64,000 nt of DNA from Methanosarcina sp. ERenArc_MAG2 (GTDB lineage: Archaea > Halobacteriota > Methanosarcinia > Methanosarcinales > Methanosarcinaceae): assembly GCA_023955635.1 (NCBI GenBank), contig JAMXHR010000001.1, positions 368,990 through 432,989 of the forward strand. Reading direction: 5' to 3'. A model generated the notes under the pieces. It was not told the origin of the DNA. It made no database searches and worked only from the letters and a program-made list of their open reading frames with translations. Positions 57,676 through 64,000 of this stretch are shown in pieces; position 1 is the stretch's first letter, and each line of letters opens with the position of its first letter. Position numbers and translations under genes: made by a program.

Positions 57676-58142
57676 CTGTGATCCTTACTGATAGTCTTCT
57701 TGGAGTAGTGAATTTTTAAAATTATCAGGAAGTAAAACTCCTGCAGTATAAACTTGAGCATTTCACCTGTTAAGTACGCTCATGCTATTTAAAAATAGCT
57801 TGATTTACTAATTTTATCTGTGAGTATCCAAGCTCCCCTGATTTTCGGAATGTAAAATCAACAAAAAGATATATGCCAATTACAAATGGATTTTTAAAAA
57901 TATATAGTTTAGGCGTCTTTTAAATGAGTATTTGCCTTATATAAATATTTCCCGCCTGAATGCGCCTCACCCTAATTCAGTTAAACTGAGAAACCGGCAG
58001 CATAAAACTTCAAAATGTTTAATTCAGATATTTATGTCAAAATGTGAGAAAACCAGTTGCTTGAAATGTCTAATTTTTCAGAAAAGTTATCAGTTATTTA
58101 AGAAAAAGAGACTGGGACCATAATTTGAAAAAGAAAAAAGTT
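57676..58142. other. intergenic with one palindrome
   Basis: GCTATTT-AA-AAATAGC (57784-57799) is a perfect palindrome about 110 bases upstream of nmd3. Otherwise AT-rich, without a gene. Confidence 0.45.
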
Positions 58143-58160
58143 CCGTGTCTTTTGACACGG
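58143..58160 (-). terminator. hairpin terminator of the CODH/ACS operon
   Basis: CCGTGTC-TTTT-GACACGG is a perfect 7-base stem. On the minus strand it begins 27 bases after the cdhE stop and is followed by AAC and then a T-rich run (58128-58140). Confidence 0.75.
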
Positions 58161-58186
58161 ATATGTTATTTCAAGTTACATCGGAC

Positions 58187-59593
58187 TTATTTAGGAGGCC
58201 AATTCTTCTCGATCCAGCCTGGAATACGGCCGGAGTCCATTGGGCCGACCTTGACTTTTGCACCAAGCGTATCTTCGAGGTCACCCTGCAGACGGGCTGA
58301 GAGACCTGGAATGATAAGGGTGTTGTGGTTTGTGTCCGTCTTGAGGTCGAAACCGGCCTTTTCAAAGGCGTCCTTTACCTTGGCGGAAGTCAGCTGACCA
58401 CCGGCAACAGAAGCTTCCACACCAATACCATCGGTGTCAACTGCAAGCAGCCAACATACGATGCCATTTGCTGAGATATCGCTTTCTACTGTGTAGTAGG
58501 TAAGAGCGAAGTTGGTGGTGAAGAACACCGGAGAATCTTTGTCCGGGTTTCCAACCTTGTACATACCTCCATCCACAGAGACAGGAGTCCTTGGGTCGGT
58601 GTAGATAGTCTCTGCCAAGTGCACTTCAGGTAGGGTGGCATATGGCTCCAGGCTGTGGAGGATCATAATGTCGCCGTATCTGATAGTGAAGACTGAGGCC
58701 ATAACGGTTTCCCAGTAGGAAGCGCTGACAGGGTCTGCAATTCCTGCCATCCAGGCTGTGAGCGGGAGAGCCATGATCGGGTATGCGATCTCAGTATCGC
58801 CCATAATGCCTGCTCTCCTGATTTTCAGGAAGTTGGTGAAGGTGTTCTTCAGCCCTTTGCCGGTCGGGTAGGTTCCCGGGTCAAGCACAATATCCTTAAT
58901 GCCTGCTTCTGCAAAGGTCTTTGCAAGGGTCTTAAGGGCATCAAGGTCATTAAAGGCTGAAACTACAACAGGCACTTTATACTCAAGTGCGAGTTCTCCG
59001 ACTTCTTTCCAGTTGTCCTTGTTTGCAGCGTAGAGCAGTGGGTTTTTGTCCTTTGCGGCCTCAAGTCCTGCCTTCAGGACTGCTGGGTTGAAGGAACAGA
59101 AGATCATAGGCAGGCCTATTTCAGCTACCTTCTTGACAGCAGCAGCAAACTTTGCCGGGTCGTTGGAAGCGGCTTTGATAGCCACACCGTCGAGAAGCAG
59201 ATTGCGTCCCACATAGAACTTTTTGAAGTCAGCGATCTTCTTGACCCTCTCAATAAGGGCAGCTTCTTCCATGTTGTCTGAAACATCGAAGAACATCTTT
59301 GTCTTGTTGAAGAAGGTGAGCTTGTGGCGGTACAGGACATCGTCTCCACCGATGTTTGCTGCCCTTTCTCCGACTCCTATGGTAACCTGACGAATCTCAG
59401 GGGCAAGGAGCCTATCGAGTTCTGCAAGCTTCTTTGCGTACTTCTTTTCCTTGATTAGCGGGGGACAATTTTCAGTCTTTCCAGACCTGTCGATCAGCTT
59501 GGAGGCAAATGCCATACATGTAGGTTCGCCACACTCTCCACAGTTGGTTTGAGGCAGGTATTTGTAGGCTTCTAATGGGCTGTTTATTTTCAT
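58187..59593 (-). CDS. cdhE: CODH/ACS corrinoid iron-sulfur protein gamma subunit CdhE
   Basis: A 468-residue large subunit of the corrinoid/iron-sulfur protein that carries the methyl group between tetrahydrosarcinapterin and the acetyl-CoA synthase. The N-terminal 4Fe-4S motif is LPQTNCGECGEPTCMAFASK with a further Cys at KTENCPPL. A TIM barrel follows (DIVLDPGTYPTGKGLKNTFT), and the C-terminal corrinoid-binding domain includes ISANGIVCWLLAVDTDGIGV. It is the last gene of the operon, three bases after cdhD. Confidence 0.95.
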   Translation of the reverse strand: MKINSPLEAYKYLPQTNCGECGEPTCMAFASKLIDRSGKTENCPPLIKEKKYAKKLAELDRLLAPEIRQVTIGVGERAANIGGDDVLYRHKLTFFNKTKMFFDVSDNMEEAALIERVKKIADFKKFYVGRNLLLDGVAIKAASNDPAKFAAAVKKVAEIGLPMIFCSFNPAVLKAGLEAAKDKNPLLYAANKDNWKEVGELALEYKVPVVVSAFNDLDALKTLAKTFAEAGIKDIVLDPGTYPTGKGLKNTFTNFLKIRRAGIMGDTEIAYPIMALPLTAWMAGIADPVSASYWETVMASVFTIRYGDIMILHSLEPYATLPEVHLAETIYTDPRTPVSVDGGMYKVGNPDKDSPVFFTTNFALTYYTVESDISANGIVCWLLAVDTDGIGVEASVAGGQLTSAKVKDAFEKAGFDLKTDTNHNTLIIPGLSARLQGDLEDTLGAKVKVGPMDSGRIPGWIEKNWPPK

Positions 59594-59596
59594 GTT

Positions 59597-60922
59597 TTAC
59601 ACCTCCGCCCCGATCCAGCTGGCAATGTCAACAGGTTCTGCCTCGACCATGCCGAAAAGGGTCTGGGTTATATGCTTCAGAACAGCTACCGAGGTCGGGT
59701 GCATCATCATGAAGAGATCGTTTCCTGCAATGGCAAGAGACAGACCTGTGACGATTTCCCAGATAGGCCCTCTGTATTCTCTCGGACCCCAGTCAGAGTC
59801 CTGTCCCAATGGGGAGCTAACCATCCAGGATTCACGGGCACCCCATGCATTGGTGGTACCTGAGGACATCGGGAAGGTCAGTTCTTCATCACCCATAAGG
59901 GCTGCAAGGCGGATACGCTCCATGTTGGTGTAAGCATAGTCGAGACCATACCCGAGGGCTGCAGTGGTTGGGTCCATGATGATTCTATCTCTGGGTACAT
60001 TGCACTGCTTCATGAGTTTCCTGTTAAGTTCCTTCTGGGCGTTCATGTCCAGCTGGGTCCAGGAAAGCACGTCGTGGTCGTATTTTAATGCGGCTTCTGC
60101 AATCTTGGAGTAATCCAGGTTCAGGCTGGCAGATGCAAGGAGGCAGCGCTCGCCTTCCGAAACTTCTGCTGCTTTTGCAAGAACTTCGGGGTCTTTCTGT
60201 GGGTTACCGGAACCGCCTATTGCGATTGGCACGTCTACAGCCTGCAGAACTTCTTCTACGGTCTTGGCTGCGTCCTTGGCCGATGTGTCCTTGACAAGCG
60301 GGTCGGTTGAAATCAGGTGAATGGTAATCATGTCAGCGTTGAACTTGTCAACGTTCTTCTTTGCCCATTCTCCAGGGCTGTCCATGACTTCATCGTAGTT
60401 CTCTTTGACAGATTTTGCAAGCCCGATACGCATGTCGAATACATCAATAGTAACCTGGTTCCTGTTTGGCATTGGAGCATCAAAGTAGAATGGAAGGGCT
60501 TTCTCGCCACCAAGCATAACCTGCTTGCCACGGGTTCCACCGTCTGCAGAGGTATTGCCTATTGGGACTTCCTGGATCTGAGTAGTCCATTCTGCGATGT
60601 TTGCAACATCGAACTTGGCAGGAATGAGATCTCTAAGTTTCGGGGCTGCAAGAGCAGGGGAAATTGCAGGAGCTGCAGGAGCACTAGCTGCTGGGGCACC
60701 CATGCCTACAGGGTAGCCAAACATGCCAGCAAGTCTTCCGAAGTGCTGTGCAAGTACTGCACTCTCCTGTCCGAGGATAGCAGCAAGCATCGGGTCAAAG
60801 CCACCTCCGAGTCCACTGAGATCAATCTCAATATCCCCTTCTATAGTTACACCTTCAAGGGACAATATGTCCATGCCCTTAAACATGTCTGTCATTTCTG
60901 ATAACTTAACTTTCTTTGCCAT
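59597..60922 (-). CDS. cdhD: CODH/ACS corrinoid iron-sulfur protein delta subunit CdhD
   Basis: A 441-residue small subunit of the corrinoid/iron-sulfur protein, partner of CdhE. Start ATG 60922 ([20 protein letters not shown]) follows GGTGAGG; the frame open to 61015 has no such signal. An alanine/proline-rich linker ([20 protein letters not shown]) separates an N-terminal segment from a TIM barrel with [38 protein letters not shown] and [20 protein letters not shown]. It is followed closely by cdhE. Confidence 0.94.
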   Translation of the reverse strand: MAKKVKLSEMTDMFKGMDILSLEGVTIEGDIEIDLSGLGGGFDPMLAAILGQESAVLAQHFGRLAGMFGYPVGMGAPAASAPAAPAISPALAAPKLRDLIPAKFDVANIAEWTTQIQEVPIGNTSADGGTRGKQVMLGGEKALPFYFDAPMPNRNQVTIDVFDMRIGLAKSVKENYDEVMDSPGEWAKKNVDKFNADMITIHLISTDPLVKDTSAKDAAKTVEEVLQAVDVPIAIGGSGNPQKDPEVLAKAAEVSEGERCLLASASLNLDYSKIAEAALKYDHDVLSWTQLDMNAQKELNRKLMKQCNVPRDRIIMDPTTAALGYGLDYAYTNMERIRLAALMGDEELTFPMSSGTTNAWGARESWMVSSPLGQDSDWGPREYRGPIWEIVTGLSLAIAGNDLFMMMHPTSVAVLKHITQTLFGMVEAEPVDIASWIGAEV

Positions 60923-61165
60923 GTAAACCTCACCTTTTCGTAAGTTTTCCGTTTTGATGAGTGACTGCATAAATAAAGATATAATGCAAATTTTACTTCC
61001 AGCTTCTTCCCTCATATGGGAAAAACGATTGGAGCAGAAGTAAATCCTGCTCCGTTACTTCGCATTATTTTGAATGTTGTTTCAAGCCCTGAAAATGGGC
61101 AACAGGGTCCTTTTCTCTTTTCCGACACGGTTTTCTGCAATATTACAGTTTCAAAAAAACCGGGA

Positions 61166-61939
61166 TTAGAATCCCAGTTTTTGTATAATATTTTCGATTT
61201 CTACTGCAGCAACCGAGTCATCCTGGATTTCAAAGAGAGGTATGCCTTTTATATCCATTTCCTCGATTTTCGGGTCTAGCGGGATCATACCTATCATGTT
61301 CAGTTTCAGATCCCCGGCCAGTTTGACAAGCTTTTCGCTGTTAGCATCTGTAACCTTGTTTGCAATAACGTGAATTCTACCAACATTTGAGCCCAGTTCA
61401 TCCACAAGTTCATGAATTCTTTCAGCCGTCCTAAATCCCCTTCGAGAGGCGTCTGTTACGACAATAAGGTCATCTATGTCCCGGATTATTTTCCGGCTGA
61501 AATGCTCAAGCCCGGCCTCTGCATCAATGATAACTACATCGTAATTAACGATCAGTTTATCCATTATACCCCGGAGGAGGTTGTTTACATAACAGTAACA
61601 GCCTGAACCTTCGGGTCGGCCCATGACCAGGAGATCGTAACCCGGCATTTCTTCAATGATCTCATAAACCTTGCTTTTAAGTACCGACTCTTTATTCATA
61701 TCGGGATTATCAGGCCTGGGTTTTGTGATCTCAGCCTGTAAAAACTCCTTTGCATCCCCAATTGTTTTTACGTTCTCACAGCCAAGGGTTTCAGGTAGGT
61801 TAGTGTCTGCATCTGCATCAACTGCCAGTAAAAATTTACCTTTTTTGGAAAGGGAGCGGATCAGAAGAGCCGCTACCGCTGTTTTGCCAGTCCCACCTTT
61901 TCCCGTTATTGCAATTACTTTTGTCACAGAATACCTCAT
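61166..61939 (-). CDS. cooC: CooC-type nickel-insertion ATPase
   Basis: A 257-residue P-loop ATPase of the MinD/CooC class. The deviant Walker A is ITGKGGTGKTAVAALLIRSL, Walker B region VDADADTNLPETLG, and the CxC metal-binding motif of CooC is seen in RPEGSGCYCYVNNLLRG. CooC proteins load nickel into the active-site cluster of CO dehydrogenase. It lies between cdhC and cdhD, the usual place in Methanosarcina, and about 240 bases before the cdhD start. Confidence 0.92.
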   Translation of the reverse strand: MRYSVTKVIAITGKGGTGKTAVAALLIRSLSKKGKFLLAVDADADTNLPETLGCENVKTIGDAKEFLQAEITKPRPDNPDMNKESVLKSKVYEIIEEMPGYDLLVMGRPEGSGCYCYVNNLLRGIMDKLIVNYDVVIIDAEAGLEHFSRKIIRDIDDLIVVTDASRRGFRTAERIHELVDELGSNVGRIHVIANKVTDANSEKLVKLAGDLKLNMIGMIPLDPKIEEMDIKGIPLFEIQDDSVAAVEIENIIQKLGF

Positions 61940-61987
61940 TGGATTGTTTTTCGTCTTAAGCGATTACCTGTCGTCACTTAATTAATT

Positions 61988-63406
61988 TTATTCCTTCTTC
62001 TCGCTGATGACCATTCTCTCAATGGATATCTTTGCCTTCTTGAAGGTGATCTTTATTCCACCAGCTTTACCAGTGGACATCATTGGCATTGAAGCCATTG
62101 CAGGCATCTGGAAGCCGGCTGCAGGCATCATCATTGGAGCTGCTGCAGCAGCTACTGCCTCTGCTTCTTCCTCTTCCTCTTCTTCCTCTTCTTCTTCCGC
62201 AGCTGCCCAGGTGGCAACAATCGGGTGGTTCTTGTCCTGGAGGAAGGCTTTCAGAGATTGGATGTCTGTAGCATCATTCTCGGTTGCGATCTTGTCTATG
62301 AGGTCTGCAGGGATGGTCTCTGCAATCTTTTCCTTGAGCATAGCGGGAAGCCAGACAACTCTGTTCCAGCCGCCATCAGCCTGGATAAACTTAGGGGAAT
62401 AGAAGTAGGCGACACCGATACCGAGGAAACCTACGATCTGCTTTCCACCGCCTGTCTGACCGGCCATAGTGGAGAAACCAATGCCGTTCGGGGCCATTCC
62501 CTGGTATTCTCTGTTAACCCAGCCGATACCGTCAACTTCAGGGATGTAAAACCCGACTACTTCAAAGCAGCCACAGGATGTGTGTGGGGAGTCGAAGAAG
62601 GAGTGGAGTTTAATCTTGTCGAATTCGCCGGCGGAGAGTTTCTTGGCAATATCGTTGACACCGGTATATTCACCGGTCTTGGCGTCAAGAAGCTCACCTT
62701 TCTCAATTGAGAACTGCGGACCTTCCGGATCTACCTTTGCGGCTGCGCGGCCATCGAACCAGTTGATTGCACCACAGAGGGAAACTCTGTCAGGAGAAAC
62801 TACACAAACATTGGTCGGAGCAAAGGACTGGCAGAGAGTACATCCGTAGAAGACATCAACATCCTCATCGCGGAGGTCTTTTGTCCTGGCGTCTCTTGCC
62901 TTGAAAATTTCCTTTGCAGCCTCGAGTTGCTTCTCAACTTCAGCCTTGTCGGTGTAGAAGGTCACCTGCATCTTCTCGATAAAGGGAAGTTCCGTCTTGA
63001 AGAGCATCATGACGGCTTTTCCGAAGGGCTCAAAGGAGTCCATCTTTGCAGCTGTGTCCTTAGAAACTCTCATCCAGACATCATACCTCTGGTTCAGGTG
63101 CATAATGCCCTGGCAGTAGTTGATGAAGTCGTGGACACGCCTCTCGACTACAGACTCTAGGTCAGGTTCTACAAGTTCTCCGCCGATATTGAAGACCATT
63201 GCCCATGGATAGGTCTTGCCCTCTTCCATTTCTTTGAGGTCAGGACCGACAATTGTAACCTTGTCATCTTCAATTGCATCCATATCTGCTGCTCTGACGA
63301 GCTCGAGACCGAGGGATTTCGGGCCACCGAGTTCTACGAACATTCCTTCCTTTCTTACTCTTTCTCCTTCAAACATTGGGGAAATCTCGAATGGGAATTC
63401 TACCAT
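61988..63406 (-). CDS. cdhC: acetyl-CoA synthase beta subunit CdhC
   Basis: A 472-residue enzyme holding the A-cluster, where methyl, CO and CoA combine or are split. A-cluster ligands are in VDVFYGCTLCQSFAPTNVCV and RVSLCGAINWFDGRAAAK; later FFDSPHTSCGCFEVVGFYIP and GFSTMAGQTGGGKQIVGFLG are family features. After residue about 400 comes a run of ten glutamates, then alanines and methionines (AVAAAAAPMMMPAAGFQMP), a flexible acidic linker before a basic C-terminal tail. The first domain of the bacterial enzyme is absent, as usual in archaea. Confidence 0.95.
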   Translation of the reverse strand: MVEFPFEISPMFEGERVRKEGMFVELGGPKSLGLELVRAADMDAIEDDKVTIVGPDLKEMEEGKTYPWAMVFNIGGELVEPDLESVVERRVHDFINYCQGIMHLNQRYDVWMRVSKDTAAKMDSFEPFGKAVMMLFKTELPFIEKMQVTFYTDKAEVEKQLEAAKEIFKARDARTKDLRDEDVDVFYGCTLCQSFAPTNVCVVSPDRVSLCGAINWFDGRAAAKVDPEGPQFSIEKGELLDAKTGEYTGVNDIAKKLSAGEFDKIKLHSFFDSPHTSCGCFEVVGFYIPEVDGIGWVNREYQGMAPNGIGFSTMAGQTGGGKQIVGFLGIGVAYFYSPKFIQADGGWNRVVWLPAMLKEKIAETIPADLIDKIATENDATDIQSLKAFLQDKNHPIVATWAAAEEEEEEEEEEEAEAVAAAAAPMMMPAAGFQMPAMASMPMMSTGKAGGIKITFKKAKISIERMVISEKKE

Positions 63407-63430
63407 TGTGTTTTCGCCTCCTAAATCAAA

Positions 63431-63942
63431 TTATAATGCATCAATAAGTTCATCCAGGGCAGCATAGTGGTCTGCCTTACTTAGGTTTCCGAAAGACATT
63501 GTTGCGTTCTGGATGTAGTTTCTGTCAATTGCGATTGCTTTTACCTTACTGAAGTTTTTGTTCCGGACAGTACCTGGTTAATGTAGTATTTTATGTGCCC
63601 AAGGACGATGAGTGTGTCATAGGTCCCCTTGCCGTCAAGCCCGGGCCAGTTTTCGTCTGTTACATAAAAGCCTAGCTGATGCAGGTTGATGTACTTGGCA
63701 TCTACATCTTTGTCAACAAAACCAGGCATTGAACTTCCGGTAGCTGCAATAGGAATGTTTGTTTTCTGTGAAATCTTCACTGCCCTAGCCAGGAGTTCCG
63801 GATCAAGGATTTTTGTCCCTACTACAATAAGCGGCCTCTTTGCCTTTGAAATCAACTTGGCTGCTATCTCAGGGGTGGTCGCTTTGGAAGTTGTCACTCC
63901 GTAGCTGGTAAAAAGTTTGGTGTTCTTGGTAGTGTCTACCAT
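63431..63942 (-). CDS. cdhB: CO dehydrogenase epsilon subunit CdhB, frameshifted near C-terminus
   Basis: A small subunit of about 170 residues tightly bound to CdhA. ATG 63942 ([20 protein letters not shown]) follows the cdhA stop by two bases. Family text includes [40 protein letters not shown] and [20 protein letters not shown]. The frame breaks at the T5 run 63555-63559 (A5 in sense); a sixth A gives [20 protein letters not shown] and then [15 protein letters not shown] ending at TAA 63431, 25 bases before the cdhC start. Confidence 0.92.
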
Positions 63943-63944
63943 CT

Positions 63945-64000
63945 TCAGGCCCCCTTGCAAAGTCTCTTGAGGTTCGTTGGCTGTGCTGAGACATCGAACT
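63945..64000 (-). CDS. cdhA: CO dehydrogenase alpha subunit CdhA, C-terminal end only
   Basis: The last 18 codons of the gene enter from the right edge: [17 protein letters not shown] followed by TGA at 63945-63947. The identity rests on position before cdhB and on the ending, which fits Methanosarcina CdhA, the nickel-iron CO dehydrogenase subunit. Everything upstream is outside the window. Confidence 0.75.
   Translation of the reverse strand, partial: FDVSAQPTNLKRLCKGA

Overview
The window is a stretch of a Methanosarcina-type methanogen chromosome. The evidence is gene content: an acetyl-CoA decarbonylase/synthase (CODH/ACS) operon with cooC between cdhC and cdhD, an archaeal nif operon with nifI1 and nifI2 between nifH and nifD, archaeal housekeeping genes (TFE, aCPSF1, proteasome beta, SepF plus FtsZ, NMD3, archaeal ProS and CobT) and two divergent membrane pyrophosphatases. 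The order nif - pyk/fba - cobT - proS - two PPases - ftsZ - psmB - cdh fits what I recall of M. acetivorans and M. mazei, but I cannot fix the species.

Layout. 1-4300 is accessory: the end of a methyltransferase, an orphan Imm-5-like gene, a HAD phosphatase, a decayed IS5-type element and a decayed Cache-domain gene. 4266-11712, on the minus strand, is a Dpp/Opp/Nik-type ABC importer with a methyltransferase and a Gate-domain membrane protein. 12168-21905, minus strand, is modC, modB, a collapsed modA remnant, then nifN, nifE, nifK, nifD, nifI2, nifI1 and nifH; an NrpR-like operator overlaps the predicted nifH start site. 22103-28110 holds an FAD reductase with C-terminal tandem repeats, a TPR protein, pyruvate kinase, an archaeal class I aldolase and a dead aldolase copy. 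28111-31703 is mostly non-coding, with three tRNAs, two MITE-like elements and two tiny zinc-ribbon genes. 31704-38002 holds cobT, proS, a ZPR1 protein, sepF, a PUA protein and an MFS permease. 38003-40250 is non-coding, with a broken MFS copy, a hairpin carrying a G-quadruplex motif, a broken small membrane gene and a double hairpin. 40254-45687 are the two divergent pyrophosphatases. 46470-57675 are housekeeping genes (dihydropteroate synthase-like, ftsZ, aCPSF1, psmB, HD, tfe, ATP-grasp, nmd3). 58187-64000 is the CODH/ACS operon, minus strand, entering from the right edge.

How the genes work together. CODH/ACS splits or makes acetyl-CoA; CooC probably loads its nickel; the Nik/Opp-like importer is a plausible metal or metallophore supplier. 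Pyruvate kinase and aldolase serve glycolysis and gluconeogenesis. The pyrophosphatases recover energy from PPi. Nitrogenase with NifI switches and molybdate uptake form one nitrogen module.

Major caution: at least 16 conserved genes are split by one-base indels, nearly all in homopolymer runs, including genes that should be indispensable (proS, nmd3) and nifD, nifE, nifI2 and cdhB. This looks like uncorrected sequencing error, not real decay, so those genes are reported over their full extent with the shift site named. Remnants that also have large deletions or several kinds of lesion (IS transposase, Cache gene, modA, aldolase copy, MFS copy) are more likely genuinely dead.
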